A model generated the notes under the pieces. It saw nothing but the letters and a program-made list of their open reading frames with translations. It searched no databases and had not been told where the DNA came from. Shown here in pieces: positions 9,561 to 18,416 of a stretch of 64,000 bases of DNA; within the stretch, counting starts at the first letter, position 1, and each line of letters begins with the position of its first letter. The translations under genes and the position numbers were made by a program. The stretch is from Candidatus Cloacimonas sp. (lineage in GTDB: Bacteria > Cloacimonadota > Cloacimonadia > Cloacimonadales > Cloacimonadaceae): the NCBI GenBank assembly GCA_035403355.1, contig DAONFA010000003.1, positions 98,702 to 162,701 on the forward strand. The letters are read 5' to 3'.

Positions 9561-9867
9561 GATTATAACTCTCAGAGATTTCACGGATTACACAGATAAA
9601 ATAGGTAAGGGATGAACAGGATTTTAAGGATTTAGGGATTATAACTCTCACAGATTTCACGGATTTCACAGATAAAATTGGTAAGGGATGAACAGGATTT
9701 TAAGGATATTAGGGATTATAACTCTCACAGATTTCACGGATTACACAGATAAAATAGGTAAGGGATGAACAGGATTTTAAGGATATTAGGGATTATAACT
9801 CTCACAGATTTCACGGATTACACAGATAAAATCGGTAAGGGATGAACAGGATTTTAAGGATATTAGT
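9561..9867 (+). repeat. Four tandem copies of a 76-77-bp repeat
   Basis: Copies begin at 9561, 9637, 9714 and 9791, each starting GATTATAACTCTCACAGATT and containing GGTAAGGGATGAACAGGATT. Differences between copies are single bases. The array begins 8 bp after the glycerate kinase stop. Its parts (CACAGATTACACAG and GGGATGAACAGGATTTTAAGG) recur singly throughout the window. Confidence 0.95.
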
Positions 9868-10259
9868 GATTATGACTAAAAAAAGAAACAACTGGGTGAT
9901 GATTTAATGCTTAATTGAAATGGGATTACTTCTTAATTGGGTAAAAACTTGAAATCAGACATAAAACATTTCTTAATCTCTACAAATCCCCCCACACAGC
10001 TAAATTTCTTTCCAATTTCATTTTATATATCTAATCCTAATCAACTCCAAAATCCTATCCATCCCCAACCTATTTTATCTGTGTGAACTTATTTTTTTTT
10101 CTTCACAAGTATAAAAATCAATCCTCTAAATCCTATAATCCTAAAATCCTCGTTTCTAAAAAAAATCCTAAAATCCTCGTTTCTAAAAAAAACATCCCTA
10201 AAATCCCTGTTCACCCCTTACCTATTTTATCTGTGAAATCTGTGTAATCTGTGAGAGAC
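9868..10259. repeat. Intergenic stretch ending in an inverted copy of the 77-bp repeat
   Basis: No gene is visible in this gap between convergent genes. From about 10120 to 10259 it carries the reverse complement of the 9561 repeat (AAATCCCTGTTCACCCCTTACC, then ATCTGTGAAATCTGTGTAAT and CTGTGAGAG). The whole gap is therefore bounded by inverted repeats that reach both flanking stop codons. Confidence 0.8.
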
Positions 10260-12032
10260 CTACTTTATAATCGCTACTTTTCTTAGATAATTTCTTCCCC
10301 TACACCTCATCCTGATAGCATAAATCCCTGAACTACAGCCAGTTCCTTTTTCATCACAACCATCCCAGAGATATTTGTAGTTCCCTTTTTCACTATGTGC
10401 AAATGTCTTGCCTAACACCTTCTGCCCCTTAATGTTATAAATAGCTAATTCCATTGAACCGGCACTTTCCATTGCATAATTGATAGTGGTGCAGGGATTG
10501 AAAGGATTGGGAAAAATGCTTCTTATTCCTTCTCGTAAAGGTATTTCTGAACCTGAATTTGTTCCCGGAAAATCATACCGGCAAATAGATGGACCAAAAA
10601 AATTTTCGTTCCCTTGATAATCTATACATTGCAACCAGTAATGATAATTGCCTGCCTCATTTACACTTGCATCTGTAAAAACATATAGCTGCATGGAAGA
10701 AGTATTTGTTGCTGTAATTATTGGAGAAATAAGATCCGCAGTGGCAACATCATCCTCATTGTTTCTATAAATATAATACCCTAAAAGATTTGCTTCCGAT
10801 TGCGTTACCCACATCAGTTTAATCCTGTTCGGATAATCCAATTCTGCCCTGAAATTGGAAAACTCCACCGGTAAAGTATCTTCTGAAGTTATAAGTTGGA
10901 TAGAATTTTCGGATGTGTTTGTGGTGTTATAACTTGTTGCAATTCCAGAACCATTAACTTCAAGTACCTTAGCATAATATACTGAGGAAGATGATAAACC
11001 GGAAACAGTTACAGAATTTCCAGGGCCATTATAAACAACTTGCTGACCTTTACTGCAAAAATAAGGATTCGCTTCCGGATCAGATCCATCTTCGGGAGCT
11101 ATAATATTGCTATTTGTGCTCAGAATTACAATTCTTTTACTCCCGTTACCAACAGCCCAAGTTAAATCACAAGAATTTGAAGTTACTGTTTGGTTGCTAA
11201 GAAATGATGCCTGAGTAGAAGGACTTGAACAAAGCTCATTAGAATAGACAATATTATCAATAAAGCAGTTAGCCACATTATTTTGGCTCCCTTCTCCATA
11301 AAACATAAACGAATCTATGTTTTTATTATTGACTAAGTTAGCTTTAGACAAAATATGTTGCTTCCCGTTAATCCAAAGATGTAATTTATTTTTATATATA
11401 TTGTATGAACCAGCGCCATTGCGATAATAAGTTTTATAATCAGTATAATTATAGTTATTGCACCAAATTTCTATAATATTGTTTGTTCCTTTTTTGAGGC
11501 ATGCATTATTTACAATATAAGAGTTAGAACTGCCCGATAAATATCCCACGGTTAAAGTATCAGCATCACTAAAAGTAAATGATAATACCGTAAAAGCTTC
11601 ATCTCTATTAATAGTTCCATTATTAGAAAAAGAACCACCGTTACCCAAAATCAAATAAAAAGCTCCGGAATTAGCAGTATTTCCACCTGCAGAATCGCCA
11701 AACAGGATATTAAATCTGGTATAAAATAATAAAGTTGCAGAAAAATCATAAATAGATACTTTAGCCATATCGCCCGTGGAAGGAGCTACAATTCTAAGTT
11801 CCGATCCTGTGCCAAAATTATTAAGACCAGGATTTTCCAGATTAAGGATGCCATCAACACCTGCCCTAACATAATCCTCTCCTGATACGGGTTGAGGTAA
11901 AAAATTATTGCAATTATTAGTTGTGGAAGTGTAAGATCCTGTAGTTGTCCCAAAATCATAAGTCCAGGTTGTTGCCCAAAGAAGAGTATTTATCCATAAA
12001 AATCCGCAAGCGATAACTGCTAACTTTTTCAT
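10260..12032 (-). CDS. Secreted protein with FlgD-like C-terminal domain
   Basis: A 590-aa exported protein. It starts with a signal peptide (MKKLAVIACGFLWINTLLWA). Residues about 20-270 form a beta-rich domain (lamin/jelly-roll-like in appearance, not recognised), and about 275-385 resembles a fibronectin type III domain (GPGNSVTVSGLSSSSVYYAKV). From residue 507 it ends in FPNPFNP...GQKV...SGIYAIR, the FlgD-Ig-like C-terminal domain used as a sorting or anchoring tail in Cloacimonadota and related phyla. The stop codon directly touches a CTCTCACAGATT-family repeat. Probably a cell-surface or secreted protein; substrate unknown. Confidence 0.8.
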   Translation of the reverse strand: MKKLAVIACGFLWINTLLWATTWTYDFGTTTGSYTSTTNNCNNFLPQPVSGEDYVRAGVDGILNLENPGLNNFGTGSELRIVAPSTGDMAKVSIYDFSATLLFYTRFNILFGDSAGGNTANSGAFYLILGNGGSFSNNGTINRDEAFTVLSFTFSDADTLTVGYLSGSSNSYIVNNACLKKGTNNIIEIWCNNYNYTDYKTYYRNGAGSYNIYKNKLHLWINGKQHILSKANLVNNKNIDSFMFYGEGSQNNVANCFIDNIVYSNELCSSPSTQASFLSNQTVTSNSCDLTWAVGNGSKRIVILSTNSNIIAPEDGSDPEANPYFCSKGQQVVYNGPGNSVTVSGLSSSSVYYAKVLEVNGSGIATSYNTTNTSENSIQLITSEDTLPVEFSNFRAELDYPNRIKLMWVTQSEANLLGYYIYRNNEDDVATADLISPIITATNTSSMQLYVFTDASVNEAGNYHYWLQCIDYQGNENFFGPSICRYDFPGTNSGSEIPLREGIRSIFPNPFNPCTTINYAMESAGSMELAIYNIKGQKVLGKTFAHSEKGNYKYLWDGCDEKGTGCSSGIYAIRMRCRGRNYLRKVAIIK

Positions 12033-12179
12033 CTTTATTCCTTAATATGTGTATCTTACTACGATACCTATCAATACTGCCAACCAGCATCATTTTCTGA
12101 TCCATACTAATTCTGTCAAGCAAAATTTTTTTCCTATTGGTGTAACTGTTACTATCTTTGCCTTTACAATAGGTTTAGT

Positions 12180-12649
12180 AATCCACGAAACCAATAACGC
12201 TAAAACAAGGATTTAAGGTTAGGATTTATGGAACAAGGATTATATGGTTAGGATTTATGGAACAAGGATTATAGGGATAGGTTTTATGAAACAAGGATTT
12301 AAGGATTTTAGGATTTAGAGGAAAAAATATAAGAAAGAATATCGGTATAGAACAAAAGAATATTTCATTAAAAGCAAAAAAACAAAATAACTTCAATTCA
12401 ATTCTAAGTCCATCCCTCAAAATCCTTTAATCCCAAAACCTTGTACCCCATTCTAAAACCTTAATCCTCTAAATCCTTTAATCCTTAAATCCTTGTTTCA
12501 ATACATAAAATCCTAATCCTCTAAATCCTTTAATCCCAAAACCTTGTACCCCATTCTAAAACCTTAATCCTCAAAATCCTAAAATCCTTAAATCCTTGTT
12601 TCAGCTTCTTAAAATCCCAACTATAAAATCCTTGTTTCTACAATTATAC
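12180..12649. repeat. AAGGATTTAGGATT / AAATCCTTGTTTC repeat field
   Basis: At 12205-12320 the unit AACAAGGATTTA...GGATT repeats several times; at 12410-12645 the reverse-complement form (AAATCCTTTAATCC, CTTGTACCCCATTCTAAAAC) repeats, including a near-identical pair of about 60 bp at 12419-12476 and 12517-12575. A 64-codon open frame here is only repeat sequence. No gene is seen. Confidence 0.85.
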
Positions 12650-13045
12650 TCAGCTGTTGTTTTTATTCTTCCCTATAAACGATAGATCTCTTCTTTTGTA
12701 TTGTAAGCTTGTATTCCCGAAGTTTATCAATAATCCCGTCTCGGAATTAGAAAGCTTTAGATAATTGATTAGTTGGCTGATGTGGACGGGAATAATATTT
12801 TCAACTGCTTTCAGCTCCACAATAATAGAATCATAGCAATAAAAATCCACCTTATATGTCTTTTTTAGTTTAAACCCTTTATATTGCAATGAAAATTCCT
12901 TTTCTCTCGTGTAAGGTATATTACAAAGCGCAAATTCTTTTTCCAGTGCTTCGGCATAAACAGCTTCCAGAAATCCATTACCTAAATTATTATATACCTC
13001 TAAGCAAGCTCCAATAATCGTTTCTGTCTTTTCAGCATTAACCAT
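12650..13045 (-). CDS. GxxExxY protein (PD-(D/E)XK nuclease-like), copy 1
   Basis: A 131-aa member of the GxxExxY family (TIGR04256; PDDEXK_3-like). The signature is G24-x-x-E27-x-x-Y30 (GFLEAVY), followed by D67 and E77-L-K79 (VDFYCYDSIIVELKA), and Q91-type residues in the HISQLINYLKL helix, together a PD-(D/E)XK nuclease pattern. The C-terminus ends in GLLINFGN, typical of the family. The biochemical role is not established. It lies within AAATCCTTGTTTC-family repeats on both sides (12590-12640 and 13055-13160). Confidence 0.85.
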   Translation of the reverse strand: MVNAEKTETIIGACLEVYNNLGNGFLEAVYAEALEKEFALCNIPYTREKEFSLQYKGFKLKKTYKVDFYCYDSIIVELKAVENIIPVHISQLINYLKLSNSETGLLINFGNTSLQYKRRDLSFIGKNKNNS

Positions 13046-13049
13046 ATTA

Positions 13050-13162
13050 CATCCTTTTCAACCTAAAATCCTTGTTTTTAAAATGCTAATCCTCTAAATC
13101 CTGAAATCCTTAAATCCTCGTTTCAATTACCTATAATCCTTGTCTCAACTTCCTAAAATCCT
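13050..13162. repeat. AAATCCT-family repeats upstream of GxxExxY copy 1
   Basis: Several copies of AAATCCTTGTTT/TAATCCTCTAAATCC. The left edge of the repeat carries the TAG stop of the sugar transferase gene (13161-13163, inside AATTAGGATTTTAGG read on the minus strand). Confidence 0.8.
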
Positions 13163-14759
13163 AATTTGACCGGGCTCCCCTAACCAAAATATTCCACACA
13201 CTTTTCCAGAAATACACCCAGTCCGTCTTAAACGGTTTTTCCATTTTTTTCATTATATATCTTCTTTCCGATTCCACAATTTCTTCAAAGCTTTTAGGCA
13301 TATCTGCATAGAAGGGAGGAATTAAGCCCGGTTTCAATTTTATCCTAAGTTCCTGCATTTCTTTGGGATAGAGATAAAAATAGTGATCGCTCAAAGCGCG
13401 GACTCCCACTAAAGACAGATCGCCTTCAATAAAATTAATAAGTTGGGGTAATTCATCCAACCACATCTTGCGGAATACTTTACCCCAGGAAGTAACTCTA
13501 AAATCATTTGAAAATTTACCCCCTTCTTGCAAAGCATTGGTCTGATACACATAGTCCTGCAGGTATTCACTATAGGGATGCATCGTCCGCAACTTCTTTA
13601 GATATATTGTTTTACCGTCCTTGCCTTTGCGTTTCAAACGAATCAGAGGACCGTAAGTAGGATTGGGATCAGTGCGAGGTGCCTTGGTCTTTTTCAGGAT
13701 AAAATACATCATATCGTCAATTTCGCGTTTATGAATCAGCTCAAAACCGCAAAAATAGAAGCGTCCAAGCATTTCCGTTTCTGCAATGGCTCTATTTTTA
13801 CCTTTCGTTATGGCAAAATACCAACCCTGCAAAATTGGCAATTTAGGAAAAACGCGCCTAAAAATAAAATCGATCCCATACAGGATCGATCCAAGATAAG
13901 GTGTCCAACGCTTATAAAAAAGATTATGCCTCTCTGAGATGGTTTGTCCTTTACAGACAAAGACACCTCCCTCAATCAGTAATTCGTTAACCCGGATAAA
14001 ATAGTAGTTCAGCCGGCGTAAGTCATTTATTTTATGTAGATTGATAAAAATCTGGCGACTGCTTTTCGCTTCGTTTTGAATATTAAAATAGTCCTCCGAA
14101 TTGAGAATTAAGGCACTGTTTTTATTAAACTTTCCCAAATCCAGATAGTCATTTAGGAACTCAAATAATTTCGGTTGCTCCGCTAAATATTGCTGCCAGA
14201 GAGGAATAAGAATTGAATCGGAATCAATATTTTCACTACAATGTAAATGATAGGGCTCGTTACTGATAATTGGAACAGCATTGGCAGAATCCAGAAAAAA
14301 CTTCGGACTCTGTAAATTCTCCATTGCCTGGGAATGAGTTACCAAATTAGTAGAAGCATAACTCTCATTCTCCTTCTGAAAACGAAAGGCATAAAAAACA
14401 CCAGGGAAAAAAAACAACTCCAAAACAAAGGAAATGGATATCGTCCCGAAAACTATGTAGCGGGAATAATAGAACTTCCCGAAAAGATACATCAGACCAA
14501 AGAGAAACGCAATTGCTATCAAATTACATTTGAAGATGCGTTTTACATAATCCGCTCCGCCCCTAATTGTTTTAACACTGTATTTCCTACCCCAAAGCCC
14601 TGAGCCAAGCCAAATAAGAGCAAAAGGAATAAAACTACGATAATAGGTTAGAATTATTCTTTTGGTGCCAGGACGCACTTTGGCAGCAAATAAAAATGCA
14701 AATACAATGATCACTAAATCAAGGGTAAGCAGAATATACTTTGCTATCTTATACTTCAT
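13161..14759 (-). CDS. Polyprenyl-phosphate sugar-1-phosphate transferase (bacterial sugar transferase family)
   Basis: This 532-aa enzyme probably starts the polysaccharide repeat unit by moving a sugar-1-phosphate from a UDP-sugar to undecaprenyl phosphate. The N-terminal 130 residues have about four membrane segments. The C-terminal catalytic domain has YGPLIRLKRKGKDGK, LKKLRTMHPYSEYLQ and the catalytic DELPQLINFIEGDLSLVGVR (435-454; Asp435-Glu436). Between them, residues about 200-355 form an extra domain with INLHKINDLRRLNYY and EGGVFVCKGQT that resembles a SAM-methyltransferase fold. This architecture is familiar from Bacteroidota sugar transferases. It is the most downstream enzyme of the minus-strand locus. 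The sugar specificity cannot be read. Confidence 0.85.
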   Translation of the reverse strand: MKYKIAKYILLTLDLVIIVFAFLFAAKVRPGTKRIILTYYRSFIPFALIWLGSGLWGRKYSVKTIRGGADYVKRIFKCNLIAIAFLFGLMYLFGKFYYSRYIVFGTISISFVLELFFFPGVFYAFRFQKENESYASTNLVTHSQAMENLQSPKFFLDSANAVPIISNEPYHLHCSENIDSDSILIPLWQQYLAEQPKLFEFLNDYLDLGKFNKNSALILNSEDYFNIQNEAKSSRQIFINLHKINDLRRLNYYFIRVNELLIEGGVFVCKGQTISERHNLFYKRWTPYLGSILYGIDFIFRRVFPKLPILQGWYFAITKGKNRAIAETEMLGRFYFCGFELIHKREIDDMMYFILKKTKAPRTDPNPTYGPLIRLKRKGKDGKTIYLKKLRTMHPYSEYLQDYVYQTNALQEGGKFSNDFRVTSWGKVFRKMWLDELPQLINFIEGDLSLVGVRALSDHYFYLYPKEMQELRIKLKPGLIPPFYADMPKSFEEIVESERRYIMKKMEKPFKTDWVYFWKSVWNILVRGARSN

Positions 14760-14764
14760 ATTTT

Positions 14765-14840
14765 TCTCTCACGCAGATTACACTTTATATAATAGGTCTG
14801 GGATGAACAGGATTTAAGTGATTTTAAGGATTATAATCTG
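14765..14840 (+). repeat. GGGATGAACAGGATT-family repeat (left of GxxExxY copy 2)
   Basis: Contains CTCTCACGCAGATTACAC, then AATAGGTCTGGGATGAACAG and GGATTTAAGTGATTTTAAGG. An inverted partner lies on the other side of the next GxxExxY gene at 15391-15430. Between 14841 and 14931 nothing else is seen. Confidence 0.85.
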
Positions 14841-14931
14841 ATTATTTCCTTAATTAGGAATTAAAAAGATAGACATGCCGTAATATAAAAAATGAAATTT
14901 GAATAGAGCACAATGGGAGATAATTATAGAG

Positions 14932-15351
14932 TTAGAAAGATTTTAAATTATTGTGAAAGGTTTTGCGCCTGATTTCAGGTTTTTTCCCAAAATTTAGAAG
15001 TAATCCTACTTCTATATTAGTAGCTTTTAAATAATTTTGTAATTGCAGAATATTTTCAGGAACTAAGTTAGCACTTGCTTTCAATTCAATAATAACTTTA
15101 TCTTCAACAATAATATCAGCAAAATACTCTCCTACAGATACACCATTATAGTTAACTTTTATAGGATATTGAGAAATTGCCTTCAGACCATTTTTATTAA
15201 GCTCTATCAGCATAGCATTCTCATAGACCTTTTCCAGAAATCCATAACCAAGATTAGTATAAACTTTATAGAAACAGGCAATAATTCTATCTGTTATCTC
15301 TTTGTGCAGCATATCAATTTGGTTTATACTTCGTTTCTTAACATTCTCCAC
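14932..15351 (-). CDS. GxxExxY protein (PD-(D/E)XK nuclease-like), copy 2
   Basis: 139 aa. The signature G37-x-x-E40-x-x-Y43 (GFLEKVY) is followed by D79 and E89-L-K91 (ADIIVEDKVIIELKA) and a Gln-bearing helix (NILQLQNYLKA). The N-terminus is about 13 residues longer than in the shorter copies. It sits between the sugar transferase and the epimerase gene and is bracketed by inverted copies of the GGGATGAACAGGATT repeat. Confidence 0.85.
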   Translation of the reverse strand: MENVKKRSINQIDMLHKEITDRIIACFYKVYTNLGYGFLEKVYENAMLIELNKNGLKAISQYPIKVNYNGVSVGEYFADIIVEDKVIIELKASANLVPENILQLQNYLKATNIEVGLLLNFGKKPEIRRKTFHNNLKSF

Positions 15352-15390
15352 ATATTCACCCTTTCAATTACTTATATTATAAATCTTTTA

Positions 15391-15430
15391 TCTCCTTAAT
15401 CCCTAAAATCCTGTTCATCCCCTACCTATT
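15391..15430 (-). repeat. GGGATGAACAGGATT-family repeat (right of GxxExxY copy 2)
   Basis: Read on the minus strand it is AATAGGTAGGGGATGAACAG then GATTTTAGGGATTAAGGAG, the inverted partner of 14765-14840. Its first bases supply the TAG stop of the epimerase gene (15426-15428). Confidence 0.85.
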
Positions 15431-16355
15431 TAAAAAAATCTACGGTGCGACGCAGACCCTCTTTGAAATCCACCTTCACTTCATACCCCAGCACTTCTTT
15501 CGCCTTTTCTATCCCTGCCAATGAATGTTTCACATCTCCTGCTCTCTCTTTTTCAAAAACCGGTTCAATCTCCTTCCCCAAAATCTCATTCAACATCTTT
15601 ACTAAATCCACTAAAGTATAACTCTCCCCGCAGGCGATATTGATCACTTCTCCAGCTGCTTTTTCTGCAGTACATGCCTGAATATTTGCCCAAACATTAT
15701 TTTCCACATAAGTAAAATCCCGGGATTGGCTTCCATCCCCATAAATAACAGGTCTTTTATTCTGCATCATCAATTTTATGAATTTGGGTATAACAGCACT
15801 ATATTGTGAAGTAGGATCCTGATTGGGTCCAAACACATTAAAATACCTTAGCGAGACAGTTTCCAATCCATATAATTGATAAAAAATCTGACAATACCGC
15901 TCCTGCGTATATTTTGTTAAAGCATAAGGCGACATCGGATTAACAGGCATTGTTTCCACTTTGGGTAAAGATTGGCTATTGCCATAAATGGAAGATGACG
16001 ATGCACAAATCACCCTTTTTACTTCAAATTCCTTAGCTGCCTCCAAAATGTTCAGCATTCCCAAAATATTCACATCATTAGTAGTGATGGGATCATTTAT
16101 GGAACGCGGAACGGAAGGTAAAGCACCCTGATGAAGAATATAATCCACTCCTTTAACAGCAGAACGGACAATATGAAAACTTCTTAAATCCCCTTCTATC
16201 AATGTCAACTTCGGGTCTTTCAGCAAAGGCAGGATATTTTCCCTTTTGCCGGTAGCAAAATTATCCAGCACCCGAACTTCCTGATGTTGTTTTAATAACT
16301 CTTTCACTATGTTGGAACCGATAAACCCGGCTCCCCCTGTAACTAAATACTTCAT
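15426..16355 (-). CDS. NAD-dependent UDP-sugar 4-epimerase (WbpP-like extended SDR)
   Basis: A 309-aa extended short-chain dehydrogenase. The NAD-binding GGAGFIG is at 7-13, the serine cluster SSSSIYG around 119-125, and the catalytic Tyr144 and Lys148 in SPYALTKY. The motif FNVFGPNQDPTSQYSAVIPKFI and the length fit the WbpP/Gne group, which interconverts UDP-GlcNAc and UDP-GalNAc (or the matching uronic acids); UDP-Glc/Gal activity is also possible. It would supply a precursor sugar for the surface polysaccharide. Its TAG stop lies inside the adjoining repeat. Confidence 0.87.
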   Translation of the reverse strand: MKYLVTGGAGFIGSNIVKELLKQHQEVRVLDNFATGKRENILPLLKDPKLTLIEGDLRSFHIVRSAVKGVDYILHQGALPSVPRSINDPITTNDVNILGMLNILEAAKEFEVKRVICASSSSIYGNSQSLPKVETMPVNPMSPYALTKYTQERYCQIFYQLYGLETVSLRYFNVFGPNQDPTSQYSAVIPKFIKLMMQNKRPVIYGDGSQSRDFTYVENNVWANIQACTAEKAAGEVINIACGESYTLVDLVKMLNEILGKEIEPVFEKERAGDVKHSLAGIEKAKEVLGYEVKVDFKEGLRRTVDFFK

Positions 16356-16373
16356 TTTCTATCCTCTCACAGA

Positions 16374-16410
16374 TTACACGGCTCTCACAGATTCCACTGA
16401 TAACACAGAT
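16374..16410 (+). repeat. CTCTCACAGATTACA-family repeat (left of GxxExxY copy 3)
   Basis: CTCTCACAGATTACACGG followed by CTCTCACAGATTCCACTG and ATAACACAGAT. Its inverted partner is at 16821-16849, across the GxxExxY gene. Confidence 0.88.
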
Positions 16411-16416
16411 ATAAAT

Positions 16417-16809
16417 TTATAATAATGAAGAAATGTCACCATTTGCAATACGAATAATGTTTTTACTTAAGTTTGTGGTATTAAAGTTGATCAAGAGACC
16501 TAAGGGCTTATTTGCTAATTTCAGATAAGTGTGCAATTGTTTCTTATGAGCATCTGTTAATATTTCCACTGATTTGAGTTCTAAAACAAGAATATCTTCA
16601 ATAAGCATATCCATTCTATATCCCAAACCTAAATCTTGCCCTTTATAAAGAACATTAATTGGAACTTGAGTTTTATATTCCATACCCAACTTAACAAATT
16701 CAAAAGCTAAAGCTGCTTCATAAGCACTTTCTAACAAACCGGGACCTAATATATTATAAACCTCAAAAACAGCACCCCGCACTTTGTATGTTATATCATT
16801 TAATCTCAT
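16417..16809 (-). CDS. GxxExxY protein (PD-(D/E)XK nuclease-like), copy 3
   Basis: 130 aa with G24-x-x-E27-x-x-Y30 (GLLESAY), D67 (RMDMLI) and E77-L-K79 (LVLELKS), then KKQLHTYLKL. It belongs to the same subgroup as the copy at 42720 (shared KVRGAVFEVYN/LGPGL start and FNT...NIIR end). It is tightly bracketed by inverted CTCTCACAGATTACA repeats: 6 bp beyond its stop and 11 bp before its start. Confidence 0.85.
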   Translation of the reverse strand: MRLNDITYKVRGAVFEVYNILGPGLLESAYEAALAFEFVKLGMEYKTQVPINVLYKGQDLGLGYRMDMLIEDILVLELKSVEILTDAHKKQLHTYLKLANKPLGLLINFNTTNLSKNIIRIANGDISSLL

Positions 16810-16820
16810 TACAAACCCTT

Positions 16821-16877
16821 ATCTGTGAAATCTGTGTAATCTGTGAGAGACATCATCTGCGGAATCTGCGTGAAATT
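16821..16877 (-). repeat. CTCTCACAGATTACA-family repeat (right of GxxExxY copy 3)
   Basis: Read on the minus strand, CTCTCACAGATTACACAG and ATTTCACAGAT, with a related CACGCAGATTCCGCAGATGA beside it at 16851-16875. It begins 2 bp past the TAG stop of the lipoprotein gene. Confidence 0.85.
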
Positions 16878-18350
16878 CTATTGAATACCTGCTCCCGCTA
16901 CAGGACCATTTTTATATGGCACATAGTTTACAATAGAAGTTACACCATAATTAAGCTCTAAGCCAAGATCATTAAAATCAATTATCAATTCATCAATTTC
17001 TGTAGTTGATGTAGTATTCCAAAAATTATTCTTAAAATCCAATGGATAAGGTAAACCATCCGGATATATATAAGATGCCCCCGATTCCATAACATATTGC
17101 GAAGCATAAAAATTGTTGTTATTTGCTTTAGTCCAACCATTACTCACTGTGTTCCATGAATGATGAGAATGGTAGGTTTGAATACATACATTTGCTTTAA
17201 TGGAATTATATGAAATATTAAGATTGGATTGGCCTGTATTTACAATGCCTATACCCACATTATCTATCAGGTTGTGAGAGAATTCACAAGTTGATTCCCA
17301 GGAATTAATAAACTCCCGTGAACCACTGATAAAAGCATTATTACTAACGACAGCGTTTTTTACTATCTCGTGTTTCAAGGAAATATAGTTATTATAGAAG
17401 ATATTATCTTGAACATTACAACCGTTAACAGTATAATTACTAATAGCTACCGCATCCTGAGATTTATTGTCCATAATAATAGAATTGCTTATTTCCAAGT
17501 TGTTCACCTGCACAGAAGTGATTCCAAAAACACAATCTCTCACCAATAAATGATGCAAAGTCGTTTCATTGCTTCTAATGCTTATTCCATTATTTTGATT
17601 GGTAATACAAATATTATTGATTGTTCCTGTAGTTCCCAAATAAACAATTCCTTCCCCGTTTAAAATCTCTGCACCTGCTGAGGAATAAATTCCAGAATAT
17701 GAAGTTATATAAGCAAAATCATCCCCTTCGGGAAAGGAACAATTCCCATAGATAGTTATCTTTTTACTCGGTGCAATAAGGATTTTAGCATCTTGAGCAA
17801 AATTAAGAGTTGAAGTAGGTAGCGCGGTTACATCATTTTCTACAATATAACAATGGTTTTGTAAAAAATTGTAGTTTCCCTCAATTGTAGCTGGAACTAT
17901 TGTTTCCGGATATAGGGTAAGATCAGCTTTCTGAATGTTATTCGTCGAAATTTCCTGGGCATTTAATTCTATATCAAAAAGATAGTTATATCCCCAACCT
18001 TCTTTCAGATATGTTATGATGTATTTCCCATATACAACTTCCGGAAAGCTAAAAAAACCATTATTATTAGTAACAACCGTAAATAAAGGTGTCCTTTCTC
18101 TATGATCAAATATATGCTTATCCTTAAGTGGAAAAGCAAGCTGAGGATATTGCTTATTTATTTCTTTTAATTTTTCCGGAACTATATCAGTAGAATATAA
18201 CATAACCGTAATTCCAGAATAATCTGTTTGACCATCTAAAATGATAACCCCGGAAATAACACCCTTTTGTATCTTAGTATTACTATCACAGCTACATAAT
18301 AATATAGCAACTAAAGAAATTAAGGCAATAAAACAAAATCTTATTTTCAT
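16878..18350 (-). CDS. Lipoprotein with parallel beta-helix domain
   Basis: A 490-aa predicted lipoprotein. The N-terminus MKIRFCFIALISLVAILLC is a lipoprotein signal, and C21 in the LCSC lipobox is the likely lipidated cysteine. Residues about 30-135 resemble a carboxypeptidase regulatory-like beta sandwich (GVISGVIILDGQTDYSGITV, NNNGFFSFPEVVYGKYIITYLKEG). Residues about 150-460 show short Asn-rich turns typical of a right-handed parallel beta-helix (NNGISIRSNETTLHHLLVRD, VNNLEISNSIIMDNKS). Beta-helix proteins often bind or cleave polysaccharides, and its place in the glycan locus fits that, but no catalytic residues can be assigned. Confidence 0.7.
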   Translation of the reverse strand: MKIRFCFIALISLVAILLCSCDSNTKIQKGVISGVIILDGQTDYSGITVMLYSTDIVPEKLKEINKQYPQLAFPLKDKHIFDHRERTPLFTVVTNNNGFFSFPEVVYGKYIITYLKEGWGYNYLFDIELNAQEISTNNIQKADLTLYPETIVPATIEGNYNFLQNHCYIVENDVTALPTSTLNFAQDAKILIAPSKKITIYGNCSFPEGDDFAYITSYSGIYSSAGAEILNGEGIVYLGTTGTINNICITNQNNGISIRSNETTLHHLLVRDCVFGITSVQVNNLEISNSIIMDNKSQDAVAISNYTVNGCNVQDNIFYNNYISLKHEIVKNAVVSNNAFISGSREFINSWESTCEFSHNLIDNVGIGIVNTGQSNLNISYNSIKANVCIQTYHSHHSWNTVSNGWTKANNNNFYASQYVMESGASYIYPDGLPYPLDFKNNFWNTTSTTEIDELIIDFNDLGLELNYGVTSIVNYVPYKNGPVAGAGIQ

Positions 18351-18355
18351 TATAG

Positions 18356-18416
18356 TACTTAATCTGTGAAATCTGTGTAATCTGTGAGAGTTATCATCTG
18401 TGTAATCTGTGAGAGA
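18356..18416 (-). repeat. CTCTCACAGATTACACAGAT repeat pair overlapping a CDS end
   Basis: Two tandem minus-strand copies of CTCTCACAGATTACACAGAT. The upstream copy lies inside the deacetylase-like reading frame, encodes its last residues (VSHRLHR) and supplies its TGA stop at 18394-18396. Confidence 0.9.

Noticed and set aside
12226..12420. 64-codon minus-strand frame, Phe-rich
   Set aside because: Lies in the GGATT repeat field and reflects its composition.
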